Shown here piece by piece: positions 27,702 through 41,500 of a stretch of 64,000 nucleotides of DNA. The DNA is taken from positions 1,211,001 to 1,275,000 of the forward strand of contig WARS01000030.1 of NCBI GenBank assembly GCA_008933995.1, read 5' to 3'. The position numbers and the translations under genes were made by a program. This stretch comes from Datnioides undecimradiatus. Taxonomy: Eukaryota > Chordata > Actinopteri > Lobotiformes > Datnioididae. How positions within the stretch are numbered: the first letter of the stretch is position 1; each line of letters starts with the position of its first letter. The notes beneath the pieces are model-generated. The model saw nothing but the letters and a program-made list of their open reading frames with translations, was not told the origin of the DNA and did no database searches.

Positions 27702-30700
27702 CTAGAAAGAGATGAAGCCCCTGGCTCTCCTCATTGCCCGTGGGACTAAGTGAGACTGTGGGTTGGGGGAGTGCTGAGGTGCTGTATTCAAATATACTAC
27801 TGCATTGCCTGAATAGGATGATCTCTGTCTGTGGCCCTAGAACCTCAAAACTGATTTCACTGGTCTTTACTGAGAGGTCTCTACTGGTTTAAAGTGCTTG
27901 GGTTCCATTGACCTATTCATCAACGCAAGATGGACAGATAGATGGAAAGAAAGAGAATGAGTGTAGTGACACAATGGAAAGAGGAAAAAAAGTGATGAGT
28001 GTGTCTCAGTGCAGTGGTGTGGATGAGTGCTTCCAAAGGGCCGAAGGAAAAGCAAAGGATGATGGGAAAGGAAAGCCTTGCCACCGCTTCGCCCTCGCTT
28101 CAGCTCCGCTGTTAGCTGGCCACACTATGTGAAACAGACAAAAAGAGAGAGAGAGAAGATGAAATAGCCAATGGGGTTAGAGTTAGGCTGTGACATCATG
28201 TACCTAGCAACAATAGCAGAAATAGAAAATACAAATATACTTAGATCACAGTGTGTATGGATACAAGGGTACATTTAAACGCTCAATATAACCTGCGAGA
28301 CACCTGCTAGCTACGTTGAAATGTAATCAGAATGCTGATAATGGACACACACACACAAACACTTTGGAAGGTGGAGATGAACACAGAGGAAGAATCCTAA
28401 AACACGTGCGTGCATGTGTTCGGACAAGTGTGTGCTCATCCTATCCTTTACACACGTATGTGAATGTGTGGGACTCTGAACCTGGACTTCAGCTGCCAGG
28501 AAGAGGGAACACAAGGGAAAACCAGCTGTTAATCAAAGGTGGTCCACAGTATTAGTCTAATGCTGCAGATGCCGGCTCAAGTAGCGTTAGCTTTGAAGCC
28601 AGTTTGTGTTGCTTATGTTGCTTATGCATATGTAAATTTACTTTTATAGACATGCCGTGACTGTGAGAACACACTTACAAGTAAATGGTCAAACGGCAGG
28701 AATTCATTTGCTTGGCAACACTGTGGGACTTTGATTAGCACCCACAGCAGCTAGCTTGCTCAGTAGGCTTGGGTTCACATGCAATGCATCCATGGTCCAT
28801 TTAGGCGCTGCCAGCAGGGCTTAGCTTTCCCTGTCAACAGAGCACACACTGAGGAATGTGTCTCTTCAACTGACTAAATTCACCGTTAACACAAAATGTG
28901 GTGAAATTTTCCTTTAAAGAATAGAAAAATAATTCCTGATAGCATGAAAACAAGCAGGAAACTTTTTCATGTTAGAAACAACGTGTAAACAACCCACATT
29001 CCCATTGGGAGCTGCCCACTCATCACTTGGTGGTCACGGAGCAGCTTCACAAAGGGCAACCAGGCTGGATTTATACCTGCAGCTCTCTGATTTGTTGAGC
29101 CTCAGTGTACTGTGCCTGTATGTAGCCCTAATCAGCAAATTAGAGTTCTTATAAATGAGCACACATCAGTTCATTTCTAACGCTGGTGTTAACATGTAGC
29201 CTCTCATTGACTCTTATTGGACATTCAGACCAAAGCCACCACTGGGATTTCTGAAATTTGCATATTACGATGTATTCTACCACCGGTCCAATCTTGCAAA
29301 TTTGATTGGTCAGTGCAGCACACTTCCCGGATGACATCACACTGTATTGTGAGAAAAGGTTATGCTACAGCAGCTGTGTTCCTCCTCCCTGGAGCTGAAA
29401 CAAAATGCTGGTGTTTGGGAACTTGTGTGAGAACTCGTGTGCCTATGTCAACGTCAATATAATGTTCAGTACTGTTACTCACATATCAGCTGATATAATG
29501 TGATCTAATATTGCAAAATTAACAAAACAACAATGCAGTGCAAGACGTAATAACTGTGCCTGTCACGGAACAACTAGTTTGATGACTAACCGTTTGTTAA
29601 TCATCTAGAGAAGTGACGACTAGCCAGCTTATTACGAGAATTATGACTAAACTCTGTGGCAGGAGGTTCCACGAGTGGATTCTACAGGCTGATTACTACA
29701 GACTCTGATGTGTTTTGGCTTCATCTCTGTAGTCTATGCAGCACAGGAAGGTAGGCTAACCCCAACTCACCACATTTTCATTTAAGCGTTCAGCCTCTTC
29801 TTACATTAGATTGTTTGTTTAAACACTCGAGTAATTGAATCACTCTGAGTTTAATAACTCCAAGACATTTTTCTCAGGCCACACGCTCCACACAGTTTTT
29901 GTCCTCTATAGTGGCGTATTGCTGATTCATGCAAACAAACCATGATAACTGGGAAAATGAAGGAATGGCAGCATGTCACGCAGGTTTGAAATCAGCTACT
30001 TTGCGCTGTGATTGTCCACCTACAGCTAAAAGGGAAAAGTCAACGCATTCTTATGAAACTGCAGGCGCTGTGAATGTAAAGAGAAATAACACCAGTGTAA
30101 TTGTTTTCATCTGTTTTCATGTGATCTCTTAATAATTCACCTTTTCTCTCTCACTCAGCGTGGAATGTGTGTACAGGAATGTGCATGAACGGGAATCATT
30201 CCTCTGCAGTGAGACTCCAGACAACACGCTGGATACCGATAACGGTGTTGTAGTCAGAGCTCAATACACATTTTGAGATGATGAGCAATCACGTTAATGA
30301 TGATAAACAGCATGGGTGCTGCCATGTGCTGACACTCCCCCGCAGACATGCAGACTCTTGTAGTAGAGCTCTAACGCAGGTACCCACACACTGACTCTCA
30401 AAGGACAGAAATATGCTTGTAGTGACTGTCAAGCCTTCATCAGACTCCCTGACTGTCCAACGGAGACACTGAGAGTCTGGCAGCGGCCTGCCAGCTCTGT
30501 CCATGCAGCACTGTGTTAGTCAGTCTTCAGTTGCATTTTGGCTCCGTCTGCTAGGAGGGAGGTTGTTCTAGCAGAGCTTATGGTCTCCTCTTATGTTTAA
30601 ATGTATAAATGATTCTATTGCTACTCAAAGTTCTTGTTGTCACGTCGGTGCTGCTTGTGCAACCTGACCTAGATGAAGGTCAGGTTGCAATTACAAAGCC

Positions 30701-33700
30701 TATTACAAACCCTATTATAATTAATAGGGTTCCACTTTGGATCCAGCTCTAGGTTGGCAGAACACAAAGACTTGCTGAGCTGAATGGCTCAAACGAACCT
30801 GTGGCTCTTTTCACACACCAACTGAGATGACCAACATCCTTCCATGAGTAAGTGTCTAAATGAAAGAGGTGTCTGATGGATTTGCTCTGGTGTCTGTACT
30901 CAGTGGCTGAACTGTTTTGCAGATCAACTAAATCATGAATCTTCACTTAGTTCTGAATCTAAACCTCAGATTTAATGCAAAACTAATCATCATTATTACA
31001 TCTGTTAAATGAACATTGTCCTCACAAGTTTCCACAGAGTATGCATTAACACAGCTCCATGGTAGACTGAGCCCTGGCTGATGGTGAATCTCTGTCAGTA
31101 TAAAACATATGTTTTATAGAATCTTACTTTACTATTTCATGTTATGCCCAGAAAAATGTTTGCTCTGTTTCAACAGAATCGAATAAAGACTGTAATACTA
31201 CATGTACAATGTTATCAAACCAGATTAGTTGAATATTAAATGTATTCTTTAATAGTATGCACACACAGAAACAGTGTGGATTATGTATAGTCTTTTGTGA
31301 TCTGGGCACATAAAGCCACTGATATTGGATTGAAAGATCCATATGGAATATGAGCTATGAATATAAAAATGGCTGGCAACTGCTTGTGTGCCTTTTCCGT
31401 TTTATTAAAACTGTGTTGTGTGTGTATGTGTGTGTTGGGACTGATTTCTGAGATCTTCTAATCTGCCATCCAAAACATCCCCTGCAGAGATGGTTTACAG
31501 ACACACACGCTCACAAGTACGAATGCACACACACCCCCCACAAGGCAGTATTTCATTAACGCAGGCTGTGTGTATTATTGAGGGGCTCACAATATACTCA
31601 TGCACAAAGTGGTCTGTAGCCAGCAGTCTGTGATGATAACTGGCCTGAATCAAATAGAATGTAGGACTTAAAGTGGCCTGTAGGCTGTGAACGGACCAAC
31701 AGTGAATCATTGTCATAGCATTCTATGAAATCATGTTGCCACAGTTCAGAAATGTGCACATGAACTATTGTTGCGCTCTTTAACAGAACACTAAGCTATG
31801 TTTGCATCGACCATCGATGCTATGGTCAAACACCATGCCTCTGTCGCTGACTCTTCCTCCAGTTTCCGCTGACGTCTTCCTGCAGCAGAGCAACTCCAAC
31901 CCTCTCGCGCTGTAACGAGGTTTCTCCTCTGTTTTATAAATCAGCCAACAATGCTCGCAACAACAATGTGAAAATGTCAGTAAAGAATGGCATGTTTGGT
32001 GGATGCACCCTGGCAGCGTGCATTGTAGCCTGTTTCCTGGCAGATGGTTCACCTCATACTGGACCAATTTAAACTAGAATTACTGCCACTCATTTACCAG
32101 AATGAGTCCTGCCCCTCTGGTAGCTTGTAATGTACGAAAAGTAATTTCAGCATTTTGTAAAGCAATTCAAAATCAAAGGAAATGAGAATTTGGATTTTTT
32201 TTGTGAATCAGTTTTTCCATCCACTCCCGTTCTGTGACCATGTTTTGTTGTTTTGAGGCCTGAAGCAGATGGCGTCCAGCATCTGAGAACCTTTTGAGGA
32301 TCTGCGAGAGGAAGGTATTATGTGATTACTCTGTGGTTCCAGCACTGAAGAGGCTCATATGTTTCTATTTTACCACAAACACACAAACACAGATAGACAC
32401 ACACTGACGCACTGATTTCATTTGGATTAGGAACATGTGTCCTACTCATTTCCTGCAGAACACAGTATCAGAAAGAGAGGGGCAGAGAAAAGGTGGATCA
32501 ACAGCAAATCTCTCCTTTCTCTAGCTTGTGCTTTCACCTCACTGAGCCGAACTCGTTTTGAGCATACCGCACTCTATCAGACTGAAAAACACACTGCTGT
32601 GATTAGTCTACATTTCTCTTTTGTTCAAAAATCAAAGCTAAAAATCAGCTGACACACACATACTCACACACGCACACACATTCTCTCCAAACACATGATA
32701 GTCATGAGAAAGAGAGAGGGAGAGAGGGACAGCGGGTTCCACTCCAAGGTGCCTGCAGGCCAATTCTTTCCCACAGAACACTTGGCTGTTGTTCATTTCC
32801 AGCTTTATGGATTGTAATGTCTTGTTATTGTGTTTAGCAGAAATCAGATGTGGACTCCGGGATAACTGAGACGGACACACAGACAAACATACACACTGTG
32901 GGTTTGTCTAGCGTAAGCACATAGAGGCATGTGCTTATTCATCTCAGTGTTCCCAGGTCAGATCCTTGGGAAGGGCGCAGGGCAGTGCGGTAGCTTCCAT
33001 CGACTCTTACGTGCATATTTACAGATTTTCTTCCGTCACTGAGAGCAGCTGTGAGACTCCACTGTGCTCATCAGCACTGTTTACAGACACATGAACGCAT
33101 TGCATCCATTTATTAATTCATATACACTTATTATCACTTTATCCGCAGAAATCCTCCACTCTCTGCCTCTCTCTCCTCTTGTTTAACACCCCTCTTCCAT
33201 CTATCACCCCTGCCTGGATAGCCAAGAAATAACAAAAAACATACACGCAGACACAAAGACACAAACAAACTAGCTCAGTCTATTTCCTGTGCTGGCAGCA
33301 TGTTACGCAGAGGTAGCACTGGGAAACCAGGAGGAGTCAGTGCACTCCACATTCCCACCAGTGTTCATCACACTGGACGGTTTGTTGCATTTATCACCTA
33401 ATACTGATGTGCACCAATACTGACTGACACGAGCTGCAGTCCTACTCAATAGACAGGTTGTAGTCATAAAGTACACTGATACAGACATCAGTGTATCTCT
33501 GTGTTTACTTCAGCTGTGTGCTGTGGCTGCTGCGGTTTCTTTACACGTGAATGTTTACACTGTTCTGGTTATGAGTATAGTAAATGAGGATATATGTCTT
33601 ATCTTGCCCATGTGTTACTGATAACATTAACAAGGCTTTATTCATTAAGTGTACCGGGACCCTTGAAGCGGCTCACCTAAATGGAATGCAGCCATTATTG

Positions 33701-33969
33701 ATGTAATTAGTTGCATCTGTTGTGTTCGGCAACTTGTGCACACATATTATCAACGACACAACAAGTGAAAGCGTTCTTAAACTGGCTTTGAGCATCTACT
33801 GCTGGTGCACTGAGAAACGTGTACAGGTCATTGTTCAGTCTTTGAATAGAACTGAATGCTGAGGGATTGCATCAAGACACTCCTGGGGTATCAGGCTAAG
33901 GCATCGTACACACAGATGGATGTACGTACAACCCTAAAGCTGCTGACATGGAGGCATAGCAAGTCTTAC

Positions 33970-34130
33970 CTGCTTGGAGCTCTCCTATTGGCTGGTACAG
34001 CAGACTCGACTGAGCTTTTGGCCACCTCTGCGCTTCAGACTATTGGCTGTTTGTGCTGGGTGCCTCCCCCTTCTCCTCCAGGTGCTGCAGGTTGTCAGTG
34101 GGTTTCACAGCTGTCACTAACAGTGAAACA
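33970..34130 (-). other. candidate alternative leader exon with CCAAT boxes
   Basis: A strong minus-strand donor, CCAAGCAG|GTAAGA, sits at 33970/33969. Two inverted CCAAT elements (minus-strand GCCAATAG, near 33990-33997 and 34041-34048) lie just upstream. There is no conserved coding sequence. The right end is arbitrary. Confidence 0.2.
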
Positions 34131-37129
34131 AAACATTTACAGCAAATCACCCACAGCGGCTGACAGGGGTTCGATGCAGTTCAAGTATTAGTCAGGAAAC
34201 CAGTCCTCAGTGACCCAAAGTCCACCAGAGGGACACGCATTCAGCTCTGCTTCAGGACGATCTAACAGCCGCCCTGTCCGATCCAGGAGGGCAGGGTTGC
34301 AAGGGGTTGGCCTGATGTTATGACCTTTCTGGCTGTGTGACCTGTGTGTTTTTTTATTAATATGGAATAAACAATATAAATTGAGATGGTCTTAGATTGT
34401 ACTTTGGACTGGGAACAGTGCATGTGTGTGGATACAGTGACGTGCCCCAGGAAAAACCGGTACACAATAAAAATATTTTCTGATCTCTACACCAAAAAGT
34501 GACACCGTGAGTTTCTTTAATGTTTTAAAATGCGTGGTGCTGAGACCTTTTTCTGGCTACTTGTGGAGTAAAAATCATGTTCCCTGACACTATAATAATT
34601 AGAGCTATAACTAAAACTTAGCTAGTAACTAGAACTTAATAAGATCTGCGTGATTCAGCGAATGGTCACCAGAGTTGAAGATTCTATTCTAATCATATAT
34701 AAGGTGTAGTCAATGAAAAACCAGTGTTACCAGTGTACGAAAGAAACCATCAACACCCAACACTTCAGAAATAAAGACAATGAGCCTGACATAAAAACTT
34801 ACTAGATACAACACTAGTTTTACTATTTCCTTCCCCAGCCCATTTGACATATGCAGGATGAATTTAGAACAATGTGCAGGCAGGTGGAGCAAAACTTAAG
34901 GAAGTCCACTAAGTAATACTGGGCACAAACAATATTAAATGCGTACAAGGTGTTTATGTTACCACATGTCAGGACAAATCACTTCAAATACTAGGACTAC
35001 AGGAGGTGTTAGTCCCTGCTAACTGGTTCTGCTCATCGTACAGCCCTTCGCTTGGTGTCAGACATCACTGAAGTCTCGTATTGTTTCATTTCATTTCTAG
35101 TTTTCTGTTTTTTTATAGGTGCTTTCTGGTTCCTGTCATTGTGAAGCTTTTCCTGGTTCTAATCCTGATCAAATCCACTTCTTTTACTTACTGACATCAT
35201 CACTTGGCCCTGCACTGATTGGTTTTACATTAATGACTCACTGTAGTGCTTGTGTATGCAAGAGCTCAGTGGTCCAGATGGTAAATCAGCAGGAGCTGGA
35301 GTCCCACCAAATGACCTGCTAGCTGTACTACGGCTACACAGCAGAGACAGACCAACAACAGCGGTTCTGCTACTGTACATCCAGAAGCAGGGAAAAAAAG
35401 AACCTACTACGCCCTGAGTGTCAGCAACACTTCGCATTCTTTAGCATTAGCAGTGCTCAGCTGCTGGTGATTCTGCAGTCCACTGCACAGCAGCTCTCTG
35501 GTTTTTTCTCCCTATCAGTGTTCAAAGGCAAATTTTGAGCATTTGCTACAGAGAAGGGAGTCACCTTAGTCATTAAGTTCACAGGCCAACACTCACATGG
35601 CCTCTATATGTGATACTGTCTGGGATTTCTCCCTCTATTTATAGAAATGAGACAGAAAACAGAAAATATTCAATACTGCTTTTCTGGCTTTGTCCATTAT
35701 ATCAGTAAAATACTACTCTCTGACTGTAACTGTGATAGATCTTTACATTACACTCATTGTACACTTTTGTATTTTGGTGAGACTCTATGCTTTCGACACC
35801 ACATGTTTAAAGTGATATGATGTCCATTAATTATACATTAGATAGTATAAAAGCTGCCAAAGCTTTTAAAAACAAAAACAAAACAAATTTCCATAATCTG
35901 CTTTTCAACTAAAGGCCCAACCAGATTCGAGGATCAATAAAAGATTATCTTGTCTCATCTTCAGATTAACTCAGCGGCGGGCTGAAAAGCATCGTTTCAC
36001 TGCCGTCACTGGTTTCAAGTCTGCGGCACCTGTAACCAACCACCCAACAGGGATGTCACAGTGTACTTACACTCCCCGAAGTGTACCTCTACATCCCTGC
36101 AGCAGTGTTAGTTACAAACAACAAGCTTTCCAGCCTCTCCTCTCATTCATTTTTAAATATTTCTCTGCAGAATCACGTTTTTCACTATGATCCAACGAGC
36201 AACGTTCTTCATTCATTCCCCACACAGTCAAATCTGACCTTAAAGGAGGCCAGCCTGACATCTAGGTGGTTTAGCTTGAGAACCATTTGTCCAGCAGTGA
36301 ACCTTTTCCACCGTGCTCCACTCGTAAGCCAGTCACTGTTGCCAAAACACGAGAAAGCGGCAGATGTCAATGCTATCTGTGTGTGTGTGTGCGCGCATGT
36401 GTGTGTGAGATGGGGGCTTTTCCGGCTCAGTGATAATGGACGTCTAGCTCCTCCAGCCTGACTCAGCAGTATTAAACACACGCGTTACATCACTGGTGTG
36501 TAGCTGGTCCTATAGAACACGGTGTTCTAGGCTAGCCTGTGGCTGCTGTTATTCAACTTCCTTCTCAGTTTGGACTCCTTTTATTCAGAGCTTTCTGGGC
36601 TCACTCTGTCCCCTCCCTGTTCTGGTTCTTTCACTGATTTAACACCATCTTTAGAGATACACACTGACTTTGATGCAACTCTAATACCATAAGGATTTGC
36701 AGAAAGCCTTGAAAGTCTCATATCGTTTCATATCATCAAGAGAAAACACGAGTTAATGTGATATATCAGAAAAACCAATTGGCAAAGAGAAGGCTTTGCA
36801 TTAGTGTAAGAAACTCCACAGAAACAAGAGCTAACTATTGTCATGAGTCATCCTTTCCAAAACTTATTTTCATTCTTAATACATAAGTTGTAAGCAAACT
36901 GGAGACTGGAAAGATCTGGTTTTAAGCTTACAGAGGAGGTTGACAGTGACTGTGAGAAGCTCCTTCCACCACAGTGGGACCAAAACAGAGACCTATGGCT
37001 TGGCGCTAACATGAAGCACTTGCCTTCACTATCATTTAGGGCCTGCTTTTGAACTGGATGAAGCTGGTAGAGGGAGCTAGTGTAGTGAACGAGGAAGTAA
37101 ACAAGTGAACAAGGAAGAAGAAAACTTGG

Positions 37130-37300
37130 GTTTAAATTTAGATTTAGATATTTAGATTTAGATATCCTTTATTAGTCCCACACTGGGGAAATTTCAGTGC
37201 CACAGCAGCAGGAAAAGCCAGAAGAACAGTACACACCAGAAATATAAAATATATATATAAATTATATATATATAGAATATGTTGGTTCTTCTTAATCACA
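37130..37300 (+). repeat. dispersed teleost repeat ('ctttattagtcccacactgggg' type)
   Basis: Contains 'tttattagtcccacactggggaaatttcagtg' followed by an A/T-rich tract with (TA)n. This block occurs widely in teleost genomes as part of a transposon. The family name is uncertain. Confidence 0.5.
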
Positions 37301-37869
37301 GCAGACATGAGAGCCACACTGCTTAGACGCTTAGAGTAGCAAATCGCATGGGAAAAGAATTTCGACAGGGACAGAGACATCAGAATGATGAGGTAATGTA
37401 CCGCAGGCGTCATGAACAACTCCATTAATGGTATAACCTACAGCTGCGGCCTTCTGAGATAGTTACTGTCTGTTCGGGTGAAAGGCCACCAAGAATGCAG
37501 ACGATAGCTTTGGGTGTGGGAATGTGCGGTGTTGTATTCTTTTTTCTACACAGAAAACAGGAGCTATCAACGGCTGACGCCGATCACGAGAGCGGAGTCA
37601 GACTACACGAGAAGGACACCGGCACGAAGGACACCTGCAAGAAGGGGTGTCCAGCCATGCAGCCAATGAGAAACGACTACACGTACATTCCTCCTCTATG
37701 TAACAGTAATATAAACACGGACCAGGGAAAGATAGAGCATCAGACTTCGTGAACTGATACTGTGACTGTATGTCTGTCAGGGAAACGGAGTCTGGTCCGG
37801 AGCTCTGTAAACGATCTCTTTTTCTTATGCACTTTTTGCTGTTAGAAGACAAATAAAATACTTGGTGAT

Positions 37870-38129
37870 TTAACTTTTAAGAGACTCCTGCATCCTTCAT
37901 CAAACGAACACGCGAGTTCAGGGTAGAGAACTCAAATAGAAAAAATAATTTTAAAAAATATATCAGTGGAAGAGAAATATATACAACAGACAATAAATAT
38001 ATACAACAGACAGACAATAGTGGGTGAAAAATAAATATGTATAAATACCAGTCAAAAAAATATGTGTTTACCGTATATGTTATTGCACATGTTGATATAG
38101 TTATTGCACGTATATCTGTAGATGCATGT
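37870..38129 (-). repeat. dispersed repeat fragment ('ttattgcac' type)
   Basis: Repeated 'aaatatatacaacagaca' and 'ttattgcacatgttgatatag' units, such as often accompany the 37130-37300 block in fish repeats. The two may be parts of one element split by the sequence between them. Confidence 0.4.
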
Positions 38130-38560
38130 GGTGATTGTCTACCGAGAGCAGGCTTGATTGAACAGTCCACAAGGCCTGTGGATGTGGATTAGCTCCAGAG
38201 GTCTGATAGTGAACTCAGGGGTTCTGGCGAGGAGGAAGCTGCAGTAGTTCAGACTGAAAGCAACTGAATGCACCAGGTGGAAGGACACCTGGACTGCCAC
38301 ACTGGTGACGGAATGATCACCATGAGGACTTTACAGGAGCAGGATACTACTAACATGCTTGGCAGGGATGCTAGTTTGTCATCCAGGGTCAAACCCGGGT
38401 TCCTTGCTGTCTGAGCTGGCACTGTCAGGCTTGTCAATGGTGATGGACAGGTCGCAACTAAGGCATCCTTTCCCCTTAAAGGATACAAGCTTTGTCTTAT
38501 CCGGGTTAAGCCTTAGCTGGTGCTTTGACGCCCAGGAAAACAGTGAGGTGTGCCTCCAAT
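38130..38560 (-). mobile_element. L2/Rex1-like LINE reverse transcriptase fragment (degenerate)
   Basis: Minus-strand reading gives HQLRLNPDKTKL (about 38490-38525), then LSITID, then a frameshift into ARNPGLTLDDKLAS, then FSLNYCSFLLARTPEFTIRP (about 38190-38260). These match 'NKLKLNPDKTE', 'ARNLGVTLDD.L' and 'SRLDYCNSLLAGLP...IRPLQLIQNA' of L2/Rex1-type reverse transcriptases. Frameshifts and stops show it is dead. Confidence 0.8.
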
Positions 38561-41500
38561 CTGTGTCAGGTACAGAGGGAATGGCAGTGATTGGCTCCTA
38601 ACTAAATAAATCCTTCAAACAAAACTGTTTCTTCTTAAAGATGTGATCTGGTTTGGATGAGAACATTGCAATCTGAACTCAGGCGTGAGCCAATCAAACT
38701 ATACCAAGAATACCAAAAAATGGGTTTGGGTCATCTTCCAAGTCTGTTCTGGAAGCTCCTGACCAAATATTAGATCGTCACATCGTAAAGGTGAGCCGGT
38801 GACGACAGTGGCGCACGCTGCAGCTAATCGGCAAAAATAACATTAAGGATACCTGTAAAATGTGCTTAACTTAGCTTAGCAGCCATTAAATTCTTAATAG
38901 GGATGGTGGAGTTGTTAATCACCTTTGACATTCACACACGAACCCACATGCACGCAAGAGCTGATGAATTCTTTATAGTTTTATGCTTTGCAGAGACAAC
39001 GAAACAAAGTCATACTAGCCTCTTAACTTCCCGTCCTTCCCTGCTCCATTCTCCTTTCGATCCCTTATTACCCTCCCCACAACAATTTAGCTCAGTCTGT
39101 TTCTTTGCTAATCCTCCTCCTCCCACACATTCTCAGCAGGCACTGAGGTAGACAGGCTGCCGAAGAGCAGGAGCCCACAGCAAGGGCCCCACCAACAGGG
39201 CTCAACCCATGTGACAGATACCAATACTGATAACTCTGCCAAGTTCTTCTAAAGGAGCTGGACATGCAGCTAAATTATCATGAAATACTTAATTGTGCCA
39301 ATGGAACGTTACGGGCTTTCAACAGACAGCATGTCCAAGCTATGCTGTGCTCATCATTTCTATAATAACACTAAAGACAACCTACACTGGTACAACTTAA
39401 ACCCCAGCATCACAAGTGTATGCCACGTTTCGAATGTTTGCTAGGACTAAGATTAACTTATAACAGTTTATGTTTATATAGTTTATATAGTTTATATAGA
39501 AAAGACCTTTTGACTACTTTTTTGGTATAACATCCATCAAGGTTCCAAGCGAGCTGAACTAAAGGATGTAATGGAAACACTACAGGGCACAATAGAAACA
39601 TCACTTTATGATGCAAGGAATCGAGTCAAATGCAGGATTTCCTGAACTGCCCCGCTCCTTTCAGCAGTCTTTTGAAAGCGCAGCTATACACGGCACTCAG
39701 GTGATCGCCTCGGCGTGTGTGTGTTTGTGATGCCTTGGCCACCTGGAATAGTACAGTGAAGTTTAGCGCTACTAATTATAACCTACAAGGCCAACTGAAG
39801 ACATAAAAAGGAAGAAAATGTTTGTGGTTATTTTTAGATTCTTTTTGATTTTTTTGTCCATCAAATGAGCGTACTGTATTGGAGAAAATGTAATATAAGT
39901 GACACAGACAGATATAAATAACTAGGCAACAACAACAGCAGGACAAAAAGACATTGACTAATGACAAACATATTTAGTCTTTGAAGCACTACAAAAAGAC
40001 TTTTAGTCAACAATGTTAGTGTAGTGACAAAATCAAACAGGACTGTCACAGATAGGACTGGCTGCCTGTATGCTATAACTACCATTAGATGAAAGCAGAA
40101 GGTCAACCTATCCCCAACCAGTCTCACTGAGGACTTTATGCATGCACCAACATCCACAAACTCAATTCAAATTGGCTGCAGCAAAGTGCAGGTCTGCACC
40201 AAAAGCAAGTCTGAGGAGTTAGGAGTTTCCACTTCTTGCATGGCTTTCTTGTCTCTTCCAGCATCCTGGGTGAGAAGGACTAAGATGCATGTAAGAAGAA
40301 CGTGGAAGCACATGGGATGTACCCGCTGAATCAATGGCAGCCTAATAATTACTGTGAACATTCTTCAAAGCATCATGGGAACTGTCATTCCAAAAATTAT
40401 TAATTCCCAAATTGAGGTAAGTCAAAAAATGAACTTTATAATGTAAATCATCGCATCATGTTAAACTGCGATATGAGGTGACACCATCCATAAGAAGTTG
40501 CTGCCAGCAGGTTATTCACTTTAATTTTCTTTGGACATTGCACATTCAGAGTTTCTACATCTACTCTATTCTTAATGAAGAGCAGCTGTGTTTTCATTAG
40601 CTGGCCAATCACTGGCAGCCACACCAGTGCCTGGTCAAGAAACTAGTCATTGTTATTGCTAGTTTGGTTACTTTATGTTTTCTCAAAATATAGCCTTGAA
40701 CATATGCTGCAAAACTGATATGGATACTAGACTTGGTTCTGTACATACTGCATGGGCACGAACAGATGATGAGCAGTGAAATGTGAAAGGTTCATCACCC
40801 CTCTTAGCCACCCAGACCAATAGAAAACCAAAATAACTACAGCACTGACAACACAGCCAAACAAGCAATATCATCATATCATACAGAGCCCTCAGGGGTC
40901 CATGTGTCAGAGGGCACTGTACTCCCAACAGTAATCCATCTATATACCCGCCTGTGTAAATGGATATGCCCCAACCTTGTGCTGCAGGCTGTCGCAGCCA
41001 GGTGAATGTAGAAAGTATAAATTGTGCTTTAGATACAGCATCCATGCTACTTTTTGAGGTTAGTGGTGCATTGGGATCATAAAAGCAAGCTGGATTGAAT
41101 CTGTCTCATGATTCAAACATGTTTTTTGAATCAGTTTAAGTGGGAATGTTTTCAATTGTCTTAATACGGGCACCAATCGGTACACCCCGACATGAACTCT
41201 AAAAAAAAAAAAAGGCACTGTCTGCACTGTCTGACACGCTGCAGACAGTGTATAACCATTAGCTGTGGTGTCTTAATGTATATGCCTTACTTATGAATGG
41301 GAAATTGATGACCCCTCTGTCACCTCCCCATTCCTCTGTCTCTTCCTCAGTTTGTTCTACTGTTCTCTAATCTTATTATAGGCTTTCAGCTTTAGGCAGA
41401 GTAAAAGCGTGTGTGTGTCTGTGTGTGAATGTGTGCGCACGTTAGCCACAGTGTTATTGCATTTTCATATAACTGAGATCCCCACTGAGGCAGAGTGGAG

